A DNA stretch of 64,000 bases from Ponticaulis profundi (GTDB taxonomy: Bacteria > Pseudomonadota > Alphaproteobacteria > Caulobacterales > Hyphomonadaceae): positions 314,866 to 378,865 of the forward strand of contig NZ_JBHSSW010000004.1 of assembly GCF_042659465.1 (NCBI RefSeq). The letters are read 5' to 3'. The notes beneath the pieces were generated by a model. It saw only the letters and a list, made by a program, of their open reading frames with translations, was not told where the DNA came from and did no database searches. Shown here one piece after another: positions 33,219-42,975 of the stretch (position 1 is the first letter of the stretch; each line of letters opens with the position of its first letter). The position numbers and the translations under genes are program-made.

Positions 33219-35894
33219 ATGCTCACCCGTTCAACGCCTGTCCGCATCCTGCTTCTGACGAGCGCGTCGCTTCTTTGTTTCTCGCCGGGTTTCGCCCAGG
33301 AAGGTCAGGTTCCCGAGCAGCCACCTGTACAAGATGAGCCTGCGGGCGAGTCTGAAGATCAGCGCACAATGGAGACTGTCCAGGTTCGCTACCGCTTTAT
33401 TCCCGACGAAAAGCGCTCAACCTCAGAGGTTTCGAGCTTGCTGGACGCCGGCGACTTTGACCTTCAGGGCGACTCTGATGCGGCGGCTGCTCTGCGCCGC
33501 GTCGCGGGTGTCGCAACCGCAGACGACAAATTCGTCTATGTGCGCGGCCTGAACGAACGTTACTCAAGTGCGACCCTGAACGGTTCGCCACTGCCAAGCC
33601 CGGCGCCGCTGCGTCGTGTGGCACCACTCGACCTTTTCCCGACCTCTGCACTGGACGGTATTCTCGTACAGAAGACATATTCTCCGAACCTCCCGGGTGA
33701 ATTCGGTGGTGGTCTGGTTGATATCCGTACCAAGGGTATTCCTGACGACCGCTTCCTTGAAGTGTCTGTCAGCGTTGGCGGTGATACCGAAACAAGCCTC
33801 CAGTCCGGCTTGCTCTATGATGGTTCTGACACCGATATCTTTGGTTATGACGACGGCGCGCGTGAGCTGCCAAACTTCGATATCTCGAATGAGAATTATG
33901 AATTCGGTCGCGCTCTGACGGACAATTCCTCTCTGCTGGTCATGCAGAGCGGTGATGTGGGCCTGAACTGGTCCGGCGGTCTGACAGGCGGCAACAGCTA
34001 TGACATCACGCCGGACATCGAGCTTGGTGTGCTGGGCTCCATCGGCTATTCGAATGACTGGTCAACACGTCAGGGTATTCGCGGACAGGCGGTTCGTCCG
34101 TCTGCCAACTCTCCGGAAATCGAAGCGGAAGAACAACGCGAACGCTATTCGACACAAAACACGGTCGGCACCAACGCGCTCGCCGTGATCGGCCTGAACC
34201 TCTATGATAATCACGAGCTGAAATTCACAGCGCTCGGCACACGTTCAAGCGAAAAAGAAGCCCGTACGGTCATCGGTGAAACCGAAGAAGACGCCGGTGT
34301 TTTCCGTGATGACTCGCTTGAGTGGTTTGAGCGCCAGCTGTGGACGACACAGATTGCTGGTGAGCATAATTTCCCGGAACTGATGGACCTGAAAGTCAAC
34401 TGGCGCGGATCTTATTCCGAAGCGCTGCGTGATGCGCCGTTCCAGCTGTCAAACCGGTATCGTGAAGCAAATGACGGAAGCTTTGTTCTGTCGAGCTCTC
34501 CGGCAGCAAACCGTATTCAGTACAGCCGCGTCGATGATGACACGACGGATTTCGGCATTGATTTCGAGCTTCCGCTGGCGTTCAGCGGTGACTATTTCAG
34601 CGAGATCAATCTGAAAGGCGGTTATGCGTATGTCGAGAATGACCGCTATGCCAATGTCCGCATTTTCGACGTGACAGGTGTTGGTGGTCTGGCAAACACA
34701 GACGGCATCCGCCTCGATTATATCTACAGCGCACTGTTTAATGGTGGCCCGGGCGTCATCCAGGAAACCGGCGGCATTCAGTTCCCGGAAGCCTATATCG
34801 CGACACTTGAAGTCGATGCGGCATACTTCCAGGTCGATACGCAGATCACGCCATTCATGCGGGCAGCCCTTGGTGGCCGTTTTGAATCTGCGCTTCAGGC
34901 TGTTGATACGGTGACGATTGATGGTCCAAGCGAGAACAATTTCGTTGAAGCCTGTATCGAACGTCAGGCGGATCAGAGCTGCGACAACAAGGAAGACTTC
35001 CTGCCAGCCGCGACGCTCACCTTTACGCCATTCCAGGATTTCCAGCTGCGCTTCGGTTATTCGGAAACGCTGACCCGTCCACAGTTCCGTGAACTTGCTC
35101 CAACGCAGTTCGTGAACACGGAAACGGATGTGTCATTCGTTGGTAACCCATTCCTTCAGAATGCTGAGATCAAGAACTATGACCTGCGCGCCGAATACTA
35201 TTTCGACCGTGGTCAGTTCCTCACCGTGGGTGCCTTCTACAAGGATATGACCAATCCGATTGAGGAAGTTCTGGTCAATATCGGTAACGTGACGAATACG
35301 AGCTTCCTGAACGTGCCGTCTGCCAAACTGTACGGCGCCGAGATTGAGTATGAGCAAATCGTGCCGGTCTATAACTGGACGGACTGGGGCTTCTTCAGCG
35401 ACCGTGATCTGACCGTCAAAGCCAACTACACCTGGTCAGACTCAGAGATCGACGCCAATGGCACAACCTTCGTGAATGGTGGTACGCCAACCGCTCCAGT
35501 GATCTCTGAAGTGAATGCCGCCGGTCGCGTGAGCGATGGTCGTCGCCTTCAGGGGCAATCTGAGCACCTGGTGAACCTGCAGATTGGTCTGAGCGACTCC
35601 AATAGCGGTTCAGAGCTGAACCTTCTGTTCAACTATGCAAGTGAGCGCATCCGCTCAGGGGAATCCCTCTCTGACGGTCTGCCTGCGATTGTTGAAGAGC
35701 CGCCGATCACTTTCGACCTGGTCTATAATCGTCCATTCGAAATTGCCGGTACGAGCTTTGAATTCTCGTTCAACGCTGAGAACCTCTTCGGCGATGGATA
35801 TGAAGCCTATCAGCAGGGTGGTGGCGTCACGGTTCCGGTTGATACCTATGATCTGGGACCATCCATTTCCTTCGGGCTGAAGAAAGAGTTTTAA
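33219..35894 (+). CDS. TonB-dependent outer-membrane receptor
   Basis: From the ATG at 33219 the 891-residue product has a signal peptide ending near GFAQ, a plug domain (VRGLNERYSSATLNGSPLP, DLFPTSALDGILVQK) and a 22-strand-type barrel with FGYSETLTRPQFRELAP near its end and a terminal Phe (GLKKEF). It would import a ligand across the outer membrane using TonB energy. It follows the duplicated lipoprotein gene by about 100 bases and precedes gspC, suggesting that lipoprotein, receptor and secretion system share a substrate. The ligand is unknown. Confidence 0.9.
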   Translation: MLTRSTPVRILLLTSASLLCFSPGFAQEGQVPEQPPVQDEPAGESEDQRTMETVQVRYRFIPDEKRSTSEVSSLLDAGDFDLQGDSDAAAALRRVAGVATADDKFVYVRGLNERYSSATLNGSPLPSPAPLRRVAPLDLFPTSALDGILVQKTYSPNLPGEFGGGLVDIRTKGIPDDRFLEVSVSVGGDTETSLQSGLLYDGSDTDIFGYDDGARELPNFDISNENYEFGRALTDNSSLLVMQSGDVGLNWSGGLTGGNSYDITPDIELGVLGSIGYSNDWSTRQGIRGQAVRPSANSPEIEAEEQRERYSTQNTVGTNALAVIGLNLYDNHELKFTALGTRSSEKEARTVIGETEEDAGVFRDDSLEWFERQLWTTQIAGEHNFPELMDLKVNWRGSYSEALRDAPFQLSNRYREANDGSFVLSSSPAANRIQYSRVDDDTTDFGIDFELPLAFSGDYFSEINLKGGYAYVENDRYANVRIFDVTGVGGLANTDGIRLDYIYSALFNGGPGVIQETGGIQFPEAYIATLEVDAAYFQVDTQITPFMRAALGGRFESALQAVDTVTIDGPSENNFVEACIERQADQSCDNKEDFLPAATLTFTPFQDFQLRFGYSETLTRPQFRELAPTQFVNTETDVSFVGNPFLQNAEIKNYDLRAEYYFDRGQFLTVGAFYKDMTNPIEEVLVNIGNVTNTSFLNVPSAKLYGAEIEYEQIVPVYNWTDWGFFSDRDLTVKANYTWSDSEIDANGTTFVNGGTPTAPVISEVNAAGRVSDGRRLQGQSEHLVNLQIGLSDSNSGSELNLLFNYASERIRSGESLSDGLPAIVEEPPITFDLVYNRPFEIAGTSFEFSFNAENLFGDGYEAYQQGGGVTVPVDTYDLGPSISFGLKKEF

Positions 35895-35939
35895 TCAGCG
35901 CCCCTGCGGGGGTAAGGATTAAAAGCTCTACACAAGACA

Positions 35940-35973
35940 TCGGCCGAAGCAGCCTTTAAGCTGGTTCGGCCGA
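35940..35973 (+). promoter_or_regulatory. Hairpin directly before gspC
   Basis: TCGGCCGAA (35940-35948) and TTCGGCCGA (35965-35973) are exact reverse complements, with additional CAGC/GCTG pairing inside. The stem ends five bases before the gspC ATG at 35979, and no strong ribosome-binding site is present between them. A second small CCCC/GGGG hairpin lies near 35899-35912. It may end the receptor transcript or limit gspC translation. Confidence 0.45.
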
Positions 35974-35978
35974 GTTCA

Positions 35979-36932
35979 ATGAAAGTAACACGCGTGCGGG
36001 TTTCGAAATCAGCAATGTCAGGTCTTGGAAGCGCTCTTCTGGAGCGTAAGGGACGCATTGGCACCGGTTTCGGACTGGCCTTCGATCTGATCTGTCTGGC
36101 ATTGCTGGCGCTCGCAATTGCGAGGATCATCTGGGTGCTTCTGTCACCTGCAGCGTTCGTGGATATGACCGGGCGCATGACGGAACAAACCGCCGCGCCG
36201 CGTGTGGAAACCCTGCAGGCAGACCCAGGCATTTTTAGCCGGTTCAATCCTTTTGATCGCCAGCTCGTTCAGAGTGAGGACGCGATTGAGGAAAGCGCGC
36301 CGGAAACCTCCCTTAATCTGCAGATTCGTTCACTGATCGCATCGACCGACCCTGAAAGCAGTTCGGTTCGTCTGCAATTGCCGGATAACAGTGTGAAACG
36401 CTTCTCTGTGGGTGATCGGGTCGTGAATGGCGTCACGCTGGAACGCATTCTGGAGGACCGGGTGATCCTGTCTCGATCGGGACAGCGCGAGGTGCTGTAT
36501 GCTTATGAAACCCGTGTGCTCGACATTGATCTGGAAGGACGCCAGGACGCATCAGCCAGACCTGAAACAGGGGCGCAGAGCGAAGTAGATGACGCACCGA
36601 CCTCTCAGACTGTCGACCTGACGGATGTGCGCGTCGAGAGCATGGATGTTTTCTACAACGGTATCCGGCTACGACGCGAAGTTGATGATGCCGGCCAGAT
36701 TGGTCTGATCATTCAGAGCAATTCTGATCCAGCGCTTCTGGAAACGCTCAGCCTGGTTGCGGGAGACCGTCTGGACCGTTTGAATGGGTATGACCTGAAC
36801 GAAGATTCCGTTTCAGACCTTTATCCAAGGCTGCGCGACGAAACGCAGCTGGAACTAGATTTCACGCGAGATGGTCGGGCCATGTCGCGTACCATTGAGA
36901 TTGGACGACTTGCCGGGGAAAGCAATGAGTAA
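35979..36932 (+). CDS. gspC: GspC, type II secretion inner-membrane clamp protein
   Basis: The 317-residue product has a short cytoplasmic N-terminus, one membrane segment (about residues 30-55), a homology region with SSVRLQLPDNSVKRFSVGD and VTLERILEDRVILSR, and a C-terminal PDZ-like domain (GLIIQSNSDPALLE, GDRLDRLNGYDL). It links the inner-membrane platform to the secretin GspD. ATG 35979 is used here; ATG 36018 is an alternative. First gene of a tightly packed operon; its stop overlaps the gspD start. Confidence 0.85.
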   Translation: MKVTRVRVSKSAMSGLGSALLERKGRIGTGFGLAFDLICLALLALAIARIIWVLLSPAAFVDMTGRMTEQTAAPRVETLQADPGIFSRFNPFDRQLVQSEDAIEESAPETSLNLQIRSLIASTDPESSSVRLQLPDNSVKRFSVGDRVVNGVTLERILEDRVILSRSGQREVLYAYETRVLDIDLEGRQDASARPETGAQSEVDDAPTSQTVDLTDVRVESMDVFYNGIRLRREVDDAGQIGLIIQSNSDPALLETLSLVAGDRLDRLNGYDLNEDSVSDLYPRLRDETQLELDFTRDGRAMSRTIEIGRLAGESNE

Positions 36933-38868
36933 ACATCGGACGGGTCTCGGGCTGACCCAGACACTTCTCGCCGCCATGGCGGTGCTGGGGCTTTCAGGCG
37001 TGCCAGGCGCTATGGCGCAGATGGACACCCCGAACGAGCAGGTTCACCGGATCAACCTCAAAGAGGTCGAGATCGCAGACCTGATCGAAGATGTGTCGAT
37101 CATTACCGGTTACACCTTCATCGTGCATCCTCAGGTGCGTGGACGGGTCACGGTAACCTCTCAGGCGCCACTCACCACGCGTGAAGTGTTTGATGTGTTC
37201 CTCGCGACGCTCCGCGTTCACCAGTTCGTTGCAGTGCCTGCCGGAGACCGGACGTATCGCATCGTGCCGGAACAAACGGCGGCAAGTGATGCAGAAGTCA
37301 TGATCAGTCGCGGCGATGATGCCTTTGTGACGCAGATCCTGAAGCTGAACTATTTCAGCGCCGTGGACGCTGCGACCATGATCAAACCGGTGATTAATCC
37401 GGCCGGGCAGGTCGTCGCGAACAAGAACAGCAACACCGTGGTTGTTGTGGATTATGCCTCCAACATGGCGCGCGTCCGGGAAATTGTGCGTCGCCTTGAT
37501 GAAGATCAGACGGTGGTCAAAACCATCTCCCTCAAAAACGTGCCAGCTTCTGAGATGGAAGCCCTGCTGAATGATCTCGACAGTGAGTTCTCCATGAACT
37601 TTCGCGCGGTGGCATCCGATACAACGAACACGGTTGTTGTGCGCGGCGAGGAAACCAGCGTTCTACGAGCGGTCCAGGTTGCCACCCAGCTCGATTCATC
37701 AGAGCGCGCACGCGACAATATCCGGGTGATCTCGCTCAATAATGCCAAGGCGGTTGATATCGTCCCGGTGCTGGAGCGCCTTGGCGGAGCCTTGTCGGAA
37801 CAGGCAAATCTTGAGGCGGGTGGATCGGATGCGCCGACCATTTCCGCGCATGAACCTACCAATTCCATCGTGATCAGTGCAGATTACGAAATGCTGGAAG
37901 CCATGGAGCGTGTGGTTGCCGCTCTGGATGTGCGTCGTCCGCAGGTCATGGTTGAAGCGCTTGTTGTGGAAATGTCCGATGACGCCGTTGATGAGCTTGG
38001 CCTGCAATTCGTTGTTTCCGGTACAGACGGTTCCATTCCCTTTGCGACGACGAATTATTCGCGTTCTGCGCCCAACATGCTTGCGCTGACCGGCGCACTC
38101 GCTGGTGCAGGTGAACTGAGCGATGATGTGGCATCTGACCTGCAATCGTCGGCCATTTCGTCTCTTCTCGGACTGGAAGGTATCTCGATCGGTGGTGGCG
38201 GTGTCAGCGGCGATACGCTGTTCGGGGTGATCCTGAACGCCGTGAAGAGTGACGTGACCTCGAACATTCTTTCGACGCCGATGGCGATGGTTGTCGATAA
38301 CGAAACGGCCTCCATCATTGTCGGGCAAGAAGTGCCTGTGACCACAGGATCTGCGGTTGGAAGCGATCTGACCAACGCCTTCGTGACGATTGAGCGCAAG
38401 GATGTGGGCGTGCAGCTCGATGTGACCCCGCAAATCGGTGAGGGCGACGTGGTAAAGCTTCAGCTCAAGCAGGAAGCGTCCAACATTGCCGGTAGCGCTT
38501 CTTCTGGTGAGATCATCACCAATAAGCGCTCCATTGAAACGACGGTTCTCGCCGATGATGGCGAGATCATCGTGCTTGGCGGCCTGGTCGAGCAGACGCG
38601 GTCCTTAAGTGAAAGCAAGGTACCGCTTCTGGGAGACCTTCCAGCCGTCGGTAATCTTTTCAAATCGCGCGGTGACAATGTGACAAAGACCAATCTGATG
38701 GTCTTTATCCGTCCGACCATTGTGCGCGACACAGCGGACGCCAAACTGACAACGGTCCAGAAATATCGTTATCTTCAGGCGCAGGAACTGATCCGGAATG
38801 AGGGCGACCCATCCGCGATGGATCAATACATCTCGGATGTGTTTGGCGCTGCGCCGCCAGACAGCTGA
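36925..38868 (+). CDS. gspD: GspD, type II secretion secretin
   Basis: The 647-residue protein starts at 36925 in an ATGAGTAA overlap with gspC. It has a signal peptide (cleaved near GAMAQ), an N0 domain (INLKEVEIADLIEDVS), three N1-N3 KH-like repeats (for example LNYFSAVDAATMIKPVI and ISLKNVPASEMEALLND) and the secretin domain with VPVTTGS and the signature GGLVEQTRSLSESKVPLLGDLP. It forms the outer-membrane gate. The C-terminal tail after the secretin domain could bind a pilotin. Confidence 0.95.
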   Translation: MSKHRTGLGLTQTLLAAMAVLGLSGVPGAMAQMDTPNEQVHRINLKEVEIADLIEDVSIITGYTFIVHPQVRGRVTVTSQAPLTTREVFDVFLATLRVHQFVAVPAGDRTYRIVPEQTAASDAEVMISRGDDAFVTQILKLNYFSAVDAATMIKPVINPAGQVVANKNSNTVVVVDYASNMARVREIVRRLDEDQTVVKTISLKNVPASEMEALLNDLDSEFSMNFRAVASDTTNTVVVRGEETSVLRAVQVATQLDSSERARDNIRVISLNNAKAVDIVPVLERLGGALSEQANLEAGGSDAPTISAHEPTNSIVISADYEMLEAMERVVAALDVRRPQVMVEALVVEMSDDAVDELGLQFVVSGTDGSIPFATTNYSRSAPNMLALTGALAGAGELSDDVASDLQSSAISSLLGLEGISIGGGGVSGDTLFGVILNAVKSDVTSNILSTPMAMVVDNETASIIVGQEVPVTTGSAVGSDLTNAFVTIERKDVGVQLDVTPQIGEGDVVKLQLKQEASNIAGSASSGEIITNKRSIETTVLADDGEIIVLGGLVEQTRSLSESKVPLLGDLPAVGNLFKSRGDNVTKTNLMVFIRPTIVRDTADAKLTTVQKYRYLQAQELIRNEGDPSAMDQYISDVFGAAPPDS

Positions 38869-38900
38869 TCCGGGTACGAGTAGAGTGAAAGACAGGTCGA

Positions 38901-40409
38901 ATGTCGACGGAAACTGATCCCGTCATCTCTTATGGTTATGCCAAGGAAAACGGCGTCATCCTTCTGGCTCCGGCCTCGGAAGGCGAGGTGCTGCGCCTTG
39001 GTATTCGCGAAGGGGCGCGCCCGCGCGCTGTGATCGAGGCACGACGCGCCATCGGGCACAGCTTTGCCTTGCAGCCCATGACGCGTGGTGAGTTCGACGC
39101 AGCCCTGTCCAACGTCTATGCCTCTCGCGGGATTGATGCCGACTATGACGAGTCCGGTCTGGGTGATCGCGAAGATCTGGCAAGCCTGGTCGAAGGCATT
39201 CCGCAGACAGCCGATCTTCTGGACGCCGAAGATGATGCGCCCGTGATCAAACTGATCAACGGCCTGATCTTCGAGGCCGTGAAACGGCGCGCGTCCGACA
39301 TTCACATTGAACCTTATGAGGACAAGCTTTCCATCCGCTACAGGATTGATGGCGTGCTGATGGATGTCCTCAGCCCGTCGCGGCGTCTCGCGCCGCTTCT
39401 GGTGTCACGGATCAAGGTGATGGCGCGGCTCGACATTGCTGAAAAGCGCGTGCCGCAGGATGGTCGGATTTCACTCGCCCTTGGCGGGCGCGCAATCGAT
39501 GTTCGCGTGTCGACCTTGCCGTCCCGCTATGGAGAGCGGGTCGTTCTGCGTCTTCTGGACAAGGAACAGGCGCGACTTGATCTGATTGATCTTGGCATGG
39601 ATCAGGCCGCATTGGACCGTTTCAAGCAGGTTCTGCGTCAGCCAAACGGCATTGTGCTGGTCACCGGCCCAACGGGCTCGGGTAAGACAACGACGCTCTA
39701 TTCCGGTTTGACGCTCCTGAACGACCAGACACGCAATATTCTGACGGTTGAAGACCCGATTGAGTATGGCCTTGATGGGGTTGGGCAGACACAGGTGAAC
39801 ACCAAGGTTGGACTGACCTTCGCTGCGGGCCTTCGCGCCATTCTGCGTCAGGACCCGGACGTTGTGATGGTCGGCGAGATCCGCGATGTGGAGACAGCTG
39901 AGATTGCCGTACAGGCCAGTCTGACAGGTCACCTTGTGTTGTCGACCGTGCACACAAACTCTGCCGTGGCTGCGGTGACCCGTCTTCGGGATATGGGCAT
40001 TGAGCCTTTCCTTCTGAGTTCGACCTTGCGCGCGGTGCTGGCGCAGCGTCTCGTGCGACGTCTCTGCAAATCCTGCAAGGAGCCATATCAGCCAGCCGAC
40101 TATGAAGCGAAGGAGCTGGGCCTGGACAGCGCAGACGGACTGACCTTCTACAAGGCGAAGGGTTGCATGGCTTGCAGCAATACCGGCTTTGACGGACGGG
40201 CTGGCGTGTTTGAACTCTTCGTGGTCGATCAGAACTTGCGCCGCATGATCCATGAGGAAGCCTCTGAACACCAGATGGAAGACTATGCCTTCCAGACTGC
40301 AGAGGATCTGTTTGCAAATGGCGTCCGCCATGTTCTGAATGGCGTGACCACAGCTGAGGAAGTGCTGCGCGTCTGTCGCCGTGATGGAGACGGAAATGCC
40401 AACCTTTGA
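38901..40409 (+). CDS. gspE: GspE, type II secretion ATPase
   Basis: The 502-residue product has an N1E-type domain, Walker A GPTGSGKT (256-263), Asp box (ILTVEDPIEYGLDG), Walker B (DPDVVMVGEIRD), His box (LTGHLVLSTVHTNSA), and the tetracysteine zinc site CKSC/CMAC. It powers pseudopilus assembly from the cytoplasmic side. The gene starts 32 bases after gspD, and its end overlaps gspF. Confidence 0.96.
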   Translation: MSTETDPVISYGYAKENGVILLAPASEGEVLRLGIREGARPRAVIEARRAIGHSFALQPMTRGEFDAALSNVYASRGIDADYDESGLGDREDLASLVEGIPQTADLLDAEDDAPVIKLINGLIFEAVKRRASDIHIEPYEDKLSIRYRIDGVLMDVLSPSRRLAPLLVSRIKVMARLDIAEKRVPQDGRISLALGGRAIDVRVSTLPSRYGERVVLRLLDKEQARLDLIDLGMDQAALDRFKQVLRQPNGIVLVTGPTGSGKTTTLYSGLTLLNDQTRNILTVEDPIEYGLDGVGQTQVNTKVGLTFAAGLRAILRQDPDVVMVGEIRDVETAEIAVQASLTGHLVLSTVHTNSAVAAVTRLRDMGIEPFLLSSTLRAVLAQRLVRRLCKSCKEPYQPADYEAKELGLDSADGLTFYKAKGCMACSNTGFDGRAGVFELFVVDQNLRRMIHEEASEHQMEDYAFQTAEDLFANGVRHVLNGVTTAEEVLRVCRRDGDGNANL

Positions 40410-41613
40410 GTATGTGGCTCTCGGGAGCGATGGGAAGCGTGAGAAAGGGCTGATCGCAGCCGATTCTGCACGTGCGGCGCGTCGTGAACTGAGAGTTCGT
40501 CAGCTCACGCCCGTCAGGATAGGTGAGGCCAAAGAGAAAAAAGCCAGCCAGTTCACGGCGCGGTTTCAGCCTTCACCGGTCTCACAATCCGATCTCCTTC
40601 TGGTCACCCGCCAATGGGCGATGATGATCCGCTCAGGCACACCTGTGGAGGAAGCGCTGCAGGCTGCAGCGTCGCAGGCTGAAAAGCCAGGGCTCAGAAA
40701 AGTTCTGCTGGCAGTGCGCGCATCCGTAACCGAGGGTTTCAAGCTTTCAGAGGCACTTGCCGAGCATCCGAAAGTTTTCAGCGGGTTATATCGTTCCATT
40801 GTGGCGGCGGGTGAGGCGTCCGGCCAGCTTGGTGCGGTACTGGAACGTCTGGCCGAATATCTGGAACGCTCTCGCAAGGTTCGCCAGACCATCACAGCAG
40901 CGCTGATTTATCCGTGTGTGCTCGCCTTTACTGCGATTGCCGTGATCATCGGCCTGATGACATTTGTTGTGCCAAAGGTTGTCGAGCAGTTCGCTTCGAT
41001 GGAACAGGATCTGCCAACGCTGACACGCGTCATGATTAACATTTCCCATGCCTTGCAGAATTATGGGCTCTTCATGTTGATCGCGCTGTTTGCAGCCATC
41101 TGGGGCGCGAGCTTCCTCCTGAAGCGCAAGCCTGTAAAGCGGACGGTCGATGGTGTTTTGCTGAAGCTGCCGGTGATCGGAAACATGCTGGTGCAGATGA
41201 ACAGCGCGCGCTTTGCCCGTACGCTCTCGACGCTGCTTGGTAATGGCGCGCCCGTGCTGGAAAGTCTGGCGGCGGCGCGTGGCAGTCTCGGAAATCTGGT
41301 TTTTCAGGATGCCGTCAGTCAGATCATCATACGGGTGAGAGAAGGCGGTGGCATGAGCCGCGCCATGAAAGCGCAAGGCGTGTTTCCGCCCCTTATGGTT
41401 CAGCTCGCTGCCAGCGGTGAGGCCAGCGGCCAATTGCCGGATATGTTGCTGCGGAGTGCGCAATATCTGGAAGACGAGTTTGAATCGGCGACGGCTGTTG
41501 TGCTGGGGCTCCTTGAGCCGCTGATCATTTTATTTCTGGGCGGCATTGTCGCCCTTGTGGTCCTTTCGATCATGTTGCCGATCCTGCGCCTGAACGCGCT
41601 GGTGATTGGATAG
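40396..41613 (+). CDS. gspF: GspF, type II secretion inner-membrane platform protein
   Basis: The 405-residue product begins MPTFEYVALGSDGKR at 40396 (GGAGA five bases upstream) and contains two T2SSF domains (VTRQWAMMIRSGTPVEEAL and MNSARFARTLSTLLGNGAP) and three membrane segments near residues 168-190, 218-240 and 370-395. It is the polytopic core around which GspE works. It overlaps gspE by 14 bases. ATG 40384 would add four residues. Confidence 0.95.
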   Translation: MPTFEYVALGSDGKREKGLIAADSARAARRELRVRQLTPVRIGEAKEKKASQFTARFQPSPVSQSDLLLVTRQWAMMIRSGTPVEEALQAAASQAEKPGLRKVLLAVRASVTEGFKLSEALAEHPKVFSGLYRSIVAAGEASGQLGAVLERLAEYLERSRKVRQTITAALIYPCVLAFTAIAVIIGLMTFVVPKVVEQFASMEQDLPTLTRVMINISHALQNYGLFMLIALFAAIWGASFLLKRKPVKRTVDGVLLKLPVIGNMLVQMNSARFARTLSTLLGNGAPVLESLAAARGSLGNLVFQDAVSQIIIRVREGGGMSRAMKAQGVFPPLMVQLAASGEASGQLPDMLLRSAQYLEDEFESATAVVLGLLEPLIILFLGGIVALVVLSIMLPILRLNALVIG

Positions 41614-41628
41614 AGAACGGAGTTTATC

Positions 41629-42099
41629 GTGCTGAAACGTCTTTTCAGAAAACGCAGACAAGATGACAGGCAAACCGGTGAGGAAGGCTTCAGCCTGACC
41701 GAGATCATGGTCGCAGTCTTCATCATGGGCCTGCTGGCGACGGTCGTGCTGATCAATGTGCTACCGGCGCGCGATACGGCAATGGTGTCCAAAGCGAAGA
41801 CAGATATCCGTGCCTTCGAAGCTGCGCTGGAACAATACCGGCTGGATATGCTGGACTATCCATCGACAGAGCAGGGGCTTGAAGCTCTGATCGAGCCGCC
41901 AACAAATTCCGAACGGGCCGAACGGTATCGACAAGGTGGCTATCTCACCCGATCTGCGCTGCCGAAAGACCCGTGGGGCAATGAATACCAATACCAGTAT
42001 CCGGGCGAACATGCCCGCGTTGACATCTATTCGCTTGGCGCAGACGGCCGTCCGGGCGGCGAAGAACTCAATGCAGATGTGGGGAACTGGGAAGAGTAA
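41629..42099 (+). CDS. gspG: GspG, major pseudopilin
   Basis: The 156-residue protein starts with GTG at 41629. A basic leader (KRLFRKRRQDDRQTGEEG) ends at the peptidase site G-F, followed by SLTEIMVAVFIMGLLATVV with the essential Glu at position +5. The C-terminal part has the major pseudopilin loop with DPWGNEYQYQ and SLGADGRPGGEE, a calcium-binding pattern. It builds the pseudopilus shaft. Confidence 0.95.
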   Translation: MLKRLFRKRRQDDRQTGEEGFSLTEIMVAVFIMGLLATVVLINVLPARDTAMVSKAKTDIRAFEAALEQYRLDMLDYPSTEQGLEALIEPPTNSERAERYRQGGYLTRSALPKDPWGNEYQYQYPGEHARVDIYSLGADGRPGGEELNADVGNWEE

Positions 42100-42614
42100 T
42101 GCGTTCAGGGCCACTTGCATCTGACGCCGGGCTGAGCCTGGTCGAAATCATGGTGGCCCTGTTCATTGTTGGCCTGACCAGCAGTTTTGTCATTCTCTCC
42201 ATTCCGCGTAGTCCGACACCGCTGCACGAAGCCCAGAGCCTGTTTGAGGATCAGGTCCGCATGGCGCGTGAGGCAGCGATGATGAGCGGCTCTGCGTACG
42301 GTGTGGCCCTTGAGGATCACACGCTCAGTCCTCTCATCTTTCGCAATGGCGAATGGCAGGCCCCGCCTGCGAGTACGCGCCTTTTGACGGTTCAGCTGCC
42401 GGAAGCTGTCGAACTCGAGCGAACGGATATCATTGAGCCGCGCAGCGTCGCATTCAGCCTCGATGATGAACCAGAACCATTGCGGCCGGACATCTGGTTT
42501 GATCCGAGCGGTATTGCCGAGACCGCTGTCATTGAAATGCGCCATAAAGGCGGGCTGGTCCGGTTTACCGTGCAGCGAGATGGAGGGTTGGATGTCATCC
42601 GTTCCCGCCGCTGA
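42099..42614 (+). CDS. gspH: GspH, minor pseudopilin
   Basis: The 171-residue product has a leader ending SDAG-L and the hydrophobic stretch SLVEIMVALFIVGLTSSFVI with Glu at +5, then a beta-rich GspH domain (DQVRMAREAAMMSGSAYGVAL). It is a minor component of the pseudopilus. ATG 42099 overlaps the gspG stop (TAATG). Its end overlaps gspI by 23 bases. Confidence 0.9.
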   Translation: MRSGPLASDAGLSLVEIMVALFIVGLTSSFVILSIPRSPTPLHEAQSLFEDQVRMAREAAMMSGSAYGVALEDHTLSPLIFRNGEWQAPPASTRLLTVQLPEAVELERTDIIEPRSVAFSLDDEPEPLRPDIWFDPSGIAETAVIEMRHKGGLVRFTVQRDGGLDVIRSRR

Positions 42615-42975
42615 AACCACGCGCAATGAGGCTGGCTTTTCGCTGTTTGAAGCGATGGTCGCGCTTGCGGTTTTCTCATTGTCTGCCGTGTCAGCGCTGA
42701 CGCTGATCACGCAGAATGTGCGCTCTGCCATTGATCTGGAGGCGCGGGCTTTTGCGACCATGGTTGCTGAAAATGTGCTCGTCGAAAGCCGCCTTCAGAA
42801 GATCCTCACAACCAGTGATACGGTCGGAAAAGCCCAGATGGGCGGCTTCGATTTTGAGTGGGAGCGCCGGGTCTATGAAACAGGCGAAGAAGGGCTCAAG
42901 CGCATCACGGTAGATGTGAAGCAGGACGGCCAGAAACAGACTCTCATCGTGCTGAACGGGTTCCGCAATGAATAG
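42592..42975 (+). CDS. gspI: GspI, minor pseudopilin
   Basis: From the ATG at 42592 the 127-residue protein has a leader ending NEAG, then FSLFEAMVALAVFSLSAVSAL and a short GspI domain (ARAFATMVAENVLVES). It is part of the pseudopilus tip complex with GspJ and GspK. The start at 42592 puts the leader at 15 residues; the longer in-frame opening upstream lies inside gspH and is not needed. Confidence 0.92.
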   Translation: MSSVPAAETTRNEAGFSLFEAMVALAVFSLSAVSALTLITQNVRSAIDLEARAFATMVAENVLVESRLQKILTTSDTVGKAQMGGFDFEWERRVYETGEEGLKRITVDVKQDGQKQTLIVLNGFRNE

